Below the pieces are notes generated by a model, which was given only the letters and a program-made list of their open reading frames with translations, ran no database searches and had not been told where the DNA came from. The translations under genes were made by a program, and so were the position numbers. DNA of 64,000 nucleotides from Pseudopedobacter sp038243635 (lineage in GTDB: Bacteria > Bacteroidota > Bacteroidia > Sphingobacteriales > Sphingobacteriaceae), in assembly GCA_038243635.1 (NCBI GenBank), contig JBBSQW010000015.1, positions 1 to 64,000 of the forward strand. The letters are read 5' to 3'. Shown one piece after another: positions 17,050 through 24,018 of the stretch. Each line of letters opens with the position of its first letter. The first letter of the stretch is position 1.

Positions 17050-18093
17050 ATGATGAACCTACCGGAAGATATAAATAAATATGATTTATTTTGCTTGGTT
17101 GATTTCCGAGTTAACAATCTCGCAGATATCGTTAGTCTCAATGGCGACTTGAGATTAACTTATATAACACATTGGTTACATTTTAAACAAGAAATCATAA
17201 ATCTCGATAATCAATACAATCTTTTTAATAAAGAATTTTGGGGTTATGGTATAAACAAAATAAGCGATGGTAACGAGTTAATTGAAAATTTAGATGTAAG
17301 TGTAGTTGCCAAACTTCCCGGTCACAATAAACATCATGAACATGGCGTATTTAATCTTATTATTTTCAAAATAGAAGGTGAAAATTTCATTTATAATATT
17401 TTTAGTTTTAATTTGAATAATTTAAAATCTAGGATGAGTTTACTCAAAAAAGTAAATTTAAAATATTGCCAAGGTATTAGATTGGAAAAAATCAATCAAA
17501 ACTTATTTATAAGTCTTGACTTTGAAACACTTACAATCCCCATTTCTTTTCAGCTTGAAACTTATAGTAGACATAATATAAATAGTAGTATTTTAAGTAA
17601 CTATTACATACAGTCGATAAGCAATGCCGTCAATAAAATCTCAAAAAAAGATGTGCATTTGAATTCAAATGACAACAACTCTAAAATTGATTTAATTGAA
17701 GCGAACTTGAGAGAATTAATATTAAATACTTTTGCGAGCTATCCAAACGGAAACGATTTTAAAAAAATCATACCTGTTTCTATACAAAATAATGTCAATA
17801 AGAGAATTCAATCTTTTGTAAGAAATCATCCTAATACTTCCACTGATAACTTTAGAGACATCACAAATTGTTTGCAATTTTTTGACTTAATGGAGTATAA
17901 AGACTTAATTTCAAATGGTAAATACTGGGATTTATTCGAAAAAAAATTCATTACCAAGCAACTTTTGGAAAAACATTTTGGTCAGCTATCTAACTTAAGA
18001 AATACACTAAGGCATTCAAGGGAAATGACGGAATTAACTTTAGCCGAAGGAAACGCTTCAATTATATGGTTTAATATGGCGTTAGAAAAATAA
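17050..18093 (+). CDS. uncharacterised protein with a C-terminal HEPN-like RNTLRH motif
   Basis: A 347-residue soluble protein, visibly A+T- and Asn/Ile/Lys-rich compared with its neighbours. I do not recognise the N-terminal 250 residues. The C-terminal helical segment reads LSNLRNTLRHSREM, with Arg317-x4-His322 and Asn after Arg, the form of the HEPN R-N-x3-H ribonuclease motif seen in Swt1-like and related C-terminal HEPN domains. HEPN proteins often act in toxin or antiviral systems, but no partner (MNT, ATPase) is next to it. REP-like elements flank it on both sides, the second only 10 bases after its stop, suggesting acquisition by transfer. The HEPN assignment rests on this motif and its helical context only. 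Confidence 0.6.
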   Translation: MMNLPEDINKYDLFCLVDFRVNNLADIVSLNGDLRLTYITHWLHFKQEIINLDNQYNLFNKEFWGYGINKISDGNELIENLDVSVVAKLPGHNKHHEHGVFNLIIFKIEGENFIYNIFSFNLNNLKSRMSLLKKVNLKYCQGIRLEKINQNLFISLDFETLTIPISFQLETYSRHNINSSILSNYYIQSISNAVNKISKKDVHLNSNDNNSKIDLIEANLRELILNTFASYPNGNDFKKIIPVSIQNNVNKRIQSFVRNHPNTSTDNFRDITNCLQFFDLMEYKDLISNGKYWDLFEKKFITKQLLEKHFGQLSNLRNTLRHSREMTELTLAEGNASIIWFNMALEK

Positions 18094-18102
18094 TTATTTC
18101 CC

Positions 18103-18149
18103 GGATTCAGAATCCCCAGTCACACTGCGATTTAAGACTTCCGACAGAC
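18103..18149 (+). repeat. REP-like double hairpin, copy 2 (degraded)
   Basis: The order of copy 1 is kept (AATCC, AGTCAC, TTAAGACTTC, GACAG), but with substitutions in both stems, for example CCCCAGTC against CTTCCGAC. It begins 10 bases after the stop of the HEPN-like gene. Confidence 0.65.
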
Positions 18150-18224
18150 AAAACAAGGTATATTAGCTATCCCACAGCTTAAAACTAAAACCACTATTTA
18201 AAAACAAAAACCTAATTTTTTAAG

Positions 18225-18653
18225 ATGATGAAAAGTGCAATACTAGTTGGTGGCATTTTAACAATTTTTTTAATTTATTTTATCACTCCATTAAGTGCGA
18301 AAAAATTAATAGAGTCTTATATTCTGGAACACGAAAGTAATATTGCGGCAAAACAAGCTGGCTCTCATAACGGTGGTGGAGAAACGATAGGCTATAGTTT
18401 TTTTGCTAAAGCAGAAGAACTAAAACTCGTTTTCAGGAAAAGAGTATTTAAGCCAGGATCAGCAATTGGTTACCATTTACAAAAGGAAGACGAGGTTTAC
18501 TATATTATTAGCGGTACTGGCGAAATGAAAATGAACGGCATCACCTTCCCTGTTAAAGAAGGTGATGCTATTTTAACAAGACCGGGCAGTTCTCACGGAC
18601 TTAAACAAACTGGTAACGAAAATTTAACGGTAATTATAAACTACTTAAAGTAG
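18225..18653 (+). CDS. membrane-anchored or exported cupin-domain protein
   Basis: A 142-residue protein with a hydrophobic N-terminus (MMKSAILVGGILTIFLIYFI), either a signal peptide or an anchor. Residues about 65-142 are a single small cupin barrel: motif 1 GYHLQKEDEVYYIISGTGEM with His/Glu metal-ligand positions, and motif 2 PGSSHGLKQTGNE with the second His. Such proteins bind a metal and often a small ligand; the reaction cannot be predicted. It lies between REP copies 2 and 3, same strand as the HEPN-like gene and 131 bases after it. Confidence 0.8.
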   Translation: MMKSAILVGGILTIFLIYFITPLSAKKLIESYILEHESNIAAKQAGSHNGGGETIGYSFFAKAEELKLVFRKRVFKPGSAIGYHLQKEDEVYYIISGTGEMKMNGITFPVKEGDAILTRPGSSHGLKQTGNENLTVIINYLK

Positions 18654-18672
18654 TACATTAAAAATAACGTAT

Positions 18673-18735
18673 CTGTCCGTAGAGTTAAGCGTAGCGTCTC
18701 TACGGATTCAGAAATAAAAATGAGTCTTCAGACTC
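18673..18735 (-). repeat. REP-like double hairpin, copy 3 (covarying stem)
   Basis: Inverted relative to copies 1, 2 and 4. The loop (ACGCTACGCTTAA in the minus reading) is conserved, but the stem is CCGTAGAG / CTCTACGG instead of CCGAAGTC / GACTTCGG. Both arms changed together and pairing is kept. The second hairpin is GAGTCT-ga-AGACTC (18722-18735). It ends 10 bases from the transposase stop. Confidence 0.8.
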
Positions 18736-18744
18736 AATAAACAA

Positions 18745-19299
18745 TCAAAGAAAATCAATTTCTATTAATCCTTTTTCATTTCCATAATAGTCAATACCCG
18801 AAGACAATAAATAATCTTGCTCTTCTCTAACCAAACCTGCTCTAACCGGATTTTGATGTAAATAATCCATTTTAGATTGTAAGATTTCTGGACTATCAAT
18901 TTCTATAGGATGATTATCTTGTTGCCAAAACTGAGAATTTTTATTTCGGCTATTTTTTTCACCAGCCTTCGTAAATATCCAAAGCATCCAGTTTTTTCTA
19001 CTTTCTGTAATGCTTGATTTTAATTCTTCCTGAATTTTATAGGATGTGAACTTTTTAAAATCTCTAAGGACGTCTGATAGTTTATGGGGTTCTTCTGTAG
19101 AAATAATGAGATGTATATGATTGCTCATTAAACACCATGCGTGTACTTTTAATCCTTTGTTTTGTTAACAGTACTGCAAACTTTCTATGACAATATCTGC
19201 GTATCGTCTTCTAGTGAATACATCTATCCATTGCACCACGGAAAATGTGACAAAGTGTATAGCGAATTGATTTCTAATTAAGTAACCTCTGTCTGACAT
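18745..19299 (-). pseudogene. REP-associated tyrosine transposase (Y1/HUH), broken by an in-frame stop
   Basis: The open part (from 19128) encodes 127 residues with the HUH motif SNHIHLII, a WQQDNHPIE segment and the family-typical YLHQNPVRAGLV helix. Reading the same frame upstream restores the missing N-terminus from ATG 19299: MSDRGYLIRNQFAIHFVTFS, then VVQWIDVFTRRRYADIVIES, LQYC, a TAA at 19167-19165 (codon 45), then QNKGLKVHAWCLM into the HUH motif. Total length would be 184 residues, normal for RAYTs. One base change (CAA to TAA) explains the break, so inactivation is recent. REP-like elements lie on both sides in opposite orientation, as expected for a RAYT and its substrate. Confidence 0.88.
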
Positions 19300-19339
19300 A
19301 GATTACCAAGATAAAGTTTTTTTTGTATTTTGTAGTAGT

Positions 19340-19402
19340 GAGTCTGAAGACTCTCATCTATTTATGAATCCGAAGTCACGCTACGCTTAAGACTTCGGAC
19401 AG
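19340..19402 (+). repeat. REP-like double hairpin, copy 4
   Basis: GAGTCT-ga-AGACTC (19340-19353), then CCGAAGTC...GACTTCGG with the same loop as copy 1 and the tail ACAG. It is nearly identical to copy 1 and lies 40 bases upstream of the transposase start, inverted relative to copy 3. Confidence 0.82.
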
Positions 19403-19427
19403 GAAAAGTTTTGTAAAGTCCTAAAAC

Positions 19428-19466
19428 AAAAAAAGCTCCTTTAGATCTAAAATCTACAGGAGCTTT
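19428..19466 (-). terminator. Rho-independent terminator after the NlpE/META gene
   Basis: On the minus strand a stem AAAGCTCCT / AGGAGCTTT encloses an A+T-rich loop and ends in a run of seven T. It lies about 22 bases after the stop of the 19489 gene. Confidence 0.8.
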
Positions 19467-19488
19467 AATGCTAAACTATTTTTAACTA

Positions 19489-20262
19489 TTAAAAGTAAAC
19501 GGCAACAAATTTAGCCAAAGGCGCCATCTTAGCTTTGTTCAGCGTCATGGTATCATCGCTGTAACTGAAATTGTCAGCTTTTTCTAAAACCATGAATAAC
19601 TCATCTTCGTTTTTAAGATTAGGACACGCCATCAAAGTCTTAAAAATTTTAGAAAACTTAATTCTGTTTCCCGGCAATTCCTCGTATGTCCCTCCAAAAC
19701 CATTACATCCTGCATTGCCGGAGACCCAATTATTGAATGCTTTCAAGATTAAGTGAGGTTCTGGCTGACCTTCAGCTGGTGGCGTAATTGCTCGTCCGTT
19801 AAGCTCTACCAACTTCCAATATTTTTCTACAATTGGATTGTTCTCTTTTTGCAAAATGTATTTACTCGCCAATTCACTGGTAATAGGATTTCCTTTTAAA
19901 TCTAACTGCACCAAATTATTTTCTCCAACAGCGTAATAAACCGGATAAGAGGTTTTACTTAAATTATCAAGCGTAATTTTTCCACCATCTTTATCCCAAC
20001 TAAAAGTTCCTTTTTTAGTTTCAGTTTTATCGGGCTTATCCAAGTAAGTAGTTTCAAGTTGATAATTACTATTACTATCTAAGTGGATTACAGTTTGGAT
20101 GCCTTCGCAATCAGCACACGGTAAAACGCCCGTGTAAACACCTTGCCAGTCTAAAGAAATATTATTGCTATGTTCAGTATCTACGCTTTTTTTTAAAGAA
20201 TTACAAGCTGTAAAACCTACTGCTATTGCGAATACTGATAATATTAAAATATAGTTCTTCAT
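19489..20262 (-). CDS. lipoprotein with NlpE-like and META (HslJ) domains
   Basis: A 257-residue lipoprotein; the lipobox GFTAC gives Cys20. Residues 40-135 are an NlpE N-terminal-type barrel (GVYTGVLPCADCEGIQT with its CxxC). Residues 145-257 are a META/HslJ domain (YWKLVELNGRAI, GNAGCNGFGGTYE, TLMACP). NlpE proteins sense or buffer envelope stress and copper; META domains occur in heat-shock and novobiocin-resistance lipoproteins. The combination suggests an envelope-stress role, which is inferred. It is a single-gene unit with its own terminator. Confidence 0.88.
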   Translation of the reverse strand: MKNYILILSVFAIAVGFTACNSLKKSVDTEHSNNISLDWQGVYTGVLPCADCEGIQTVIHLDSNSNYQLETTYLDKPDKTETKKGTFSWDKDGGKITLDNLSKTSYPVYYAVGENNLVQLDLKGNPITSELASKYILQKENNPIVEKYWKLVELNGRAITPPAEGQPEPHLILKAFNNWVSGNAGCNGFGGTYEELPGNRIKFSKIFKTLMACPNLKNEDELFMVLEKADNFSYSDDTMTLNKAKMAPLAKFVAVYF

Positions 20263-20572
20263 TAATTTTTAATTTTATATTAAACAGTTTAGCAAAGAGT
20301 TTGCCGATTATTAGCTTATTACACCAATTGCAATTAATGCGTTACAGAGACGTGTCAAAAAAGCTAAAACCATTTTATCAACAGGTTCGAAAGCGAACCT
20401 GTGCAACGTTAGCGACCGTGTTACTAGCTCGGATGGTAGCTAACTAATAAACCTTAAGAAAAATATCTTTCGTCAAGACAGAATTTATACCTACAAACTG
20501 CATTCTTCCGTCACAAAAATTAGCAGGGACGTATCGCCTGTTGTGGACAAAAAGAAATTCTCATTAATTCCA
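20263..20572. other. intergenic region before the NlpE/META gene
   Basis: 310 bases between two minus-strand genes. No ORF of note, no tRNA and no clear promoter match. A short mixed-composition patch near 20370-20440 looks like a decayed repeat. Confidence 0.35.
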
Positions 20573-21346
20573 TTACTTCTTTTTATGCGAGAAAAGCCAT
20601 GGTAAAAGATCCTTTTCTGCGAAAGCATTTTCCCAACTGTCATGATATGCGTTTGGGTAAAGTGTTAGCTTAAACTCTGCATTGCGTTTCTCTAACTCTT
20701 TTGCAACATTTTTTGTGAACTGGGGGTTAACAACGTCGTCTTTTTCGCCGTGGAATAACCATAAGGGAACGTTATCATATTTCTTTACATTTTTGGGAGT
20801 GTCGCCTCCACAAATCACAAAAGCTGCAGCGAAAGTATTCCTCTTACGTCTCAGCAACTCTAAAGTCCCCATTCCGCCCATTGAAAGTCCACCAACATAA
20901 AATTGATTTTGATCTAAATAGCTTAAATATTTGAGCTGGTCCGTGTATTTAGTAAGTAACATCATCGCTTTGGTTAACTTTTCGTAGGTTTTGAAACCGG
21001 AATTAGGTTTCTCTTTTTCTTCTGCTACGACTCTTACGTTGGCCCAGTAGCTGTCATTTCCACATTGCGGAAAAATCACTACTGCAGGGTAGTTTTTTCT
21101 AAATGCAGCATCTAAAAACATTTGCGACCCATGCGTTAACTGCTTTTCATTTTCAGAACCGCTTTCTCCTCTTCCGTGTAAGAATAACACTAAAGGGTAT
21201 GTTTTGGTGCTATCAAAGTTTTCGGGGTATAAAATTCTTAGCGGTAAAGTATCACCTTTCGAAACAAAAACATTTTTTATAAAGTCGCTTTTATTTTGTG
21301 CCAGACTAACGAGGGGTAATAACATTATTATACATAGACTTCTCAA
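20573..21346 (-). CDS. exported alpha/beta-hydrolase (esterase/phospholipase type)
   Basis: A 257-residue protein with a signal peptide (MRSLCIIMLLPLVSLAQ). The fold motifs are LVLFLHGRGESGSENE (oxyanion region), the nucleophile elbow GGLSMGGMG, an acid in LWLFHGEKDDVV and the catalytic His in YPNAYHDSWENAF. This matches secreted esterases of the prolyl-oligopeptidase/dienelactone-hydrolase group often found in Bacteroidota; many act as acetyl- or feruloyl-type esterases. No glycosidase is adjacent, so the substrate is open. Confidence 0.85.
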   Translation of the reverse strand: MRSLCIIMLLPLVSLAQNKSDFIKNVFVSKGDTLPLRILYPENFDSTKTYPLVLFLHGRGESGSENEKQLTHGSQMFLDAAFRKNYPAVVIFPQCGNDSYWANVRVVAEEKEKPNSGFKTYEKLTKAMMLLTKYTDQLKYLSYLDQNQFYVGGLSMGGMGTLELLRRKRNTFAAAFVICGGDTPKNVKKYDNVPLWLFHGEKDDVVNPQFTKNVAKELEKRNAEFKLTLYPNAYHDSWENAFAEKDLLPWLFSHKKK

Positions 21347-21577
21347 TGTTTTGTTTTTGTTAAATTTTTCAGCTAAACCTTCAAATAAAAAACAAGATAA
21401 AATAAAATATTGTTATGTTGTTCTTTAAATTTTGATACACGTTTTAATCCGTTTAGAATTTGAGTCTTTTACACTACCACAGCTAATAGCGACAAAAAAA
21501 CCTACATCCTACATTCTTAAAAATAAACAATATTTTCTTTTTTATAAGTTGTTACATTTATACTTTAAAATCCTATC

Positions 21578-22414
21578 ATGAAAAATTTCTTTTTTGCAAT
21601 CCTATTTATGTTGTGTATAAACCAAATTTATGCTCAAGAACTAACTGTGGGTACTTTTAATTTACGTTTACAAACCAATGGAGATGTTGGAAATTTATGG
21701 CAACAGCGAGCAATATTAGTTAGCGATTTAATTCGTTTTCATGACTTTGATATTTTGGGAACTCAGGAAGGATTTTTAAACCAATTACAAGATATAAAAA
21801 CTGCTTTACCCTACTACAGTTTTTCTGGGCATGGAAGAGATGATGGCAAAGAAGCTGGCGAACATTCCTCCATTTTTTATAAAACAGTAAAGTTTGAGTT
21901 ATTAGACAAAGGCGACTTCTGGCTTTCTGAAACACCGGAAAAACCTTCGATAGGTTGGGATGGCAAGTGCTGTAAACGCATAACTTCTTGGATTTATTTA
22001 AAGGATAAAAAATCAAAAAAGAAATTTTACGTTTTTAATGCGCATTACGATCATGAGGGGCAAGTTGCCAGACGTGAAAGCAGTAAATTGATGTTAACCC
22101 AAATCAAAGATATAGCAGGAAATAAACCGGTTATTTTAATGGGAGATTTTAACGGCGACCATAATAGTGAACCTTACCAAATAATTGCCAACAGCAATCA
22201 ACTAAAAGACACTTACCAAATGGTTGATTTTCCTTATGCTAACAATAATTCGTTTCAAAATTTCGGAAACTTGATAAAGGGGAAAGAAGTTATAGATCAT
22301 ATTTTTGTAACGCCACAGTTTAGCGTATCTAAATGGGGTATTTTGAGTGATACTTTCCAAGGGAAATATCCTTCAGATCATTTTCCTGTTTTGGTTAAGA
22401 TGAGACTGAAGTAG
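21578..22414 (+). CDS. exported endonuclease/exonuclease/phosphatase-family hydrolase
   Basis: A 278-residue protein with a signal peptide (to YAQ at residue 19). It has the DNase I-like fold motifs: GTFNLRL (Asn), ILGTQEG (metal-binding Glu), FNAHYDHEG (catalytic His), ILMGDFNGDHNSEP (Asp/Asn) and the terminal YPSDHFPVLVKM (Asp-His pair). In this sub-family substrates may be nucleic acids, phosphodiesters or phospholipids. It is divergent from the esterase and convergent with trhO. Family certain, substrate unknown. Confidence 0.87.
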   Translation: MKNFFFAILFMLCINQIYAQELTVGTFNLRLQTNGDVGNLWQQRAILVSDLIRFHDFDILGTQEGFLNQLQDIKTALPYYSFSGHGRDDGKEAGEHSSIFYKTVKFELLDKGDFWLSETPEKPSIGWDGKCCKRITSWIYLKDKKSKKKFYVFNAHYDHEGQVARRESSKLMLTQIKDIAGNKPVILMGDFNGDHNSEPYQIIANSNQLKDTYQMVDFPYANNNSFQNFGNLIKGKEVIDHIFVTPQFSVSKWGILSDTFQGKYPSDHFPVLVKMRLK

Positions 22415-22687
22415 CGTTGTGGACGCTTAAAGCAGAATGCTGAAAGCTTAAAGCTTAAAGCAAAACATCGACGTTATTTTCTATTCTGATGATAGTGTTT
22501 TTGCCATACCACCAAAATCATAGTGGGGGTGTTTGTGAACGGAGTTATGCACTTTGATGTTTTTTCACCAGAGAACGCGGAGGTCACAGACTTTAATGTT
22601 TTCGACTTTTCTTGTGGCGAGCGTTATCACGGCACCACCAAAACTCCATTTCAACTGCCCTATGAGCAATTAGTGGCGATAACAAAC
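22415..22687. repeat. repeat-bearing spacer between the EEP-hydrolase gene and trhO
   Basis: Short direct repeats of GCTTAAAGC occur near 22446-22462. Near 22568-22590 there is a copy of the dispersed CCAGAGAACGCGGAGGTCAC motif, also found around 32150-32230 and 62930-63060. A weak ORF here overlaps trhO antisense and is not credible. Confidence 0.5.
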
Positions 22688-23632
22688 CTAATTAAACTTA
22701 GTTTTTGGAACTATCGGTTGAGGGATTTTTACGTAGTAACCCGTTCCATCATAAGGTCTTTTGCGTGGGTGAGTTTGGCAAGCTATGGAGCAAGCACCAT
22801 CTAAAGTCGTTCCGCACTCTTCACATTGCGTAAAATGTATATTGCATTCTGGGTTGGCACAATTGATCATCTTTTGCGTAGTTTTTCCACAATTACCACA
22901 AGTAGAAATCACTACCGGATTTACGGTATTAACGTCAACAGCTAATCGGTTATCAAAAACATAACATTTACCGTCAAAATCCTTTCCCTCGGCTTCTTTA
23001 CCGTATTTAACAATGCCGCCGTGTAACTGATAAACATCAGTAAATCCTTCTTTTAACAATAAAGCAGATGCCTTTTCGCATTTAATTCCTCCTGTACAGT
23101 AAGTCAGGATTTTTTTGTCTTTGTACTGTGCCAATTGATTAATCATTTCAGGAAATTCTCTGAAATTATCAATATCTAAAGTCACCGCGTTTTTAAATTT
23201 ACCCATGTTATGTTCGTAGTTGGAACGAACATCCAAAATAACCACATCATCGCGGTCTTTCATTTCGGCAAATTCTTTGGGTTCTAAATGCTTACCAGTT
23301 TGTTTTGTAGGATCAATATATGCTGGATCTTTTAAACCAGAATACACAATTTCGGATTTATAGCGACAGTGAATTTTTATAAAACTAGGTTCATCAACTT
23401 CGTCGATTTTAAATTCGGTGGCACTGAATCGGCCATCGGCATAAATATAATCCATGTAAGCCTTGCAGGCTTGTACGGTTCCAGATACTGTTCCGTTTAA
23501 ACCTTCATCTGCAATAATAATACGGCCAGTTAAACCAGCAGATTTGCAAAATTTTAAATGATTTGCGGTGTATTGCTCCCCATCCTGGATGTGGCTATAG
23601 CAATAATAAAGAAGTGTTTGATAAGCTTTCAT
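22688..23632 (-). CDS. trhO: tRNA uridine(34) hydroxylase (rhodanese-domain, UPF0176)
   Basis: A 314-residue protein of the YceA/TrhO family, which performs oxygen-dependent 5-hydroxylation of U34 in tRNA. It has an N-terminal ferredoxin-like domain (RIIIADEGLNGTVSGT), a rhodanese domain with active-site loop ILTYCTGGIKCEKAS near residue 178, and a Cys-rich C-terminus with CGNCGKTTQKMINC and CEECG, likely metal-binding. Length is normal. A promoter is visible 40 bases upstream. Confidence 0.93.
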   Translation of the reverse strand: MKAYQTLLYYCYSHIQDGEQYTANHLKFCKSAGLTGRIIIADEGLNGTVSGTVQACKAYMDYIYADGRFSATEFKIDEVDEPSFIKIHCRYKSEIVYSGLKDPAYIDPTKQTGKHLEPKEFAEMKDRDDVVILDVRSNYEHNMGKFKNAVTLDIDNFREFPEMINQLAQYKDKKILTYCTGGIKCEKASALLLKEGFTDVYQLHGGIVKYGKEAEGKDFDGKCYVFDNRLAVDVNTVNPVVISTCGNCGKTTQKMINCANPECNIHFTQCEECGTTLDGACSIACQTHPRKRPYDGTGYYVKIPQPIVPKTKFN

Positions 23633-24018
23633 AATTTCATTGATACTGGTGTAAACAGTGTTAAATGAAGTGCAAAGATATTAAAAATAATTTTTAGTGA
23701 AATTTGATTTTGCTCATTAAATGATTGGGAGGCTAAGACAGTTCCGTTGACTTAAAAAGAATTTCCTTATAGCTCATTTCGAACCAGGTATAAGGAGACT
23801 TGCAAGGCAATCATGAACCCCCTTATAAAAACCTCATGACTTATGAATAAATATATTTCTTTCTTCGTTGAACCAAGGTAGTGCAGAGGAACTTAGAGAT
23901 CTCTCCTATCGTCGAGATGACGAAATTGGAATTGCATGAAGGCTAGGTTTTCTTCGTTTCATCCTTCAAACCTTCTCTCATTCACTACTTCACTCATTCT
24001 CTCATTCAGTCCTTAAAA
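23633..24018. other. intergenic region between the MG2 gene and trhO
   Basis: Besides the trhO promoter it holds a 30-base segment (23894-23923, TTAGAGATCTCTCCTATCG onward) related to the inverted-repeat arm at 40201, and a short run of near-repeats of CATTC-type units (about 23964-24010). No gene seen. Confidence 0.45.
23673..23680 (-). promoter_or_regulatory. -7 promoter element of trhO
   Basis: The minus strand reads TATCTTTG, a match to TAnnTTTG, 40 bases before the trhO start. TTTC, one mismatch from TTTG, lies 18 bases upstream of it. Confidence 0.55.

Noticed and set aside
19165..19167. Stop codon in the transposase as a recoding or selenocysteine site
   Set aside because: The codon is TAA, not TGA, and no recoding structure was visible; a point mutation is simpler.
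16918..19402. CRISPR-like array from the repeated units
   Set aside because: Only four units, with irregular spacing, different orientations and genes between them; no cas genes.
20263..20572. tRNA or small RNA gene
   Set aside because: No cloverleaf, CCA end or conserved T-loop could be found; the only structure is weak.
22523..22804. 93-residue plus-strand ORF
   Set aside because: It overlaps trhO antisense at its end and its first part is a dispersed repeat; no domain or usable start signal.
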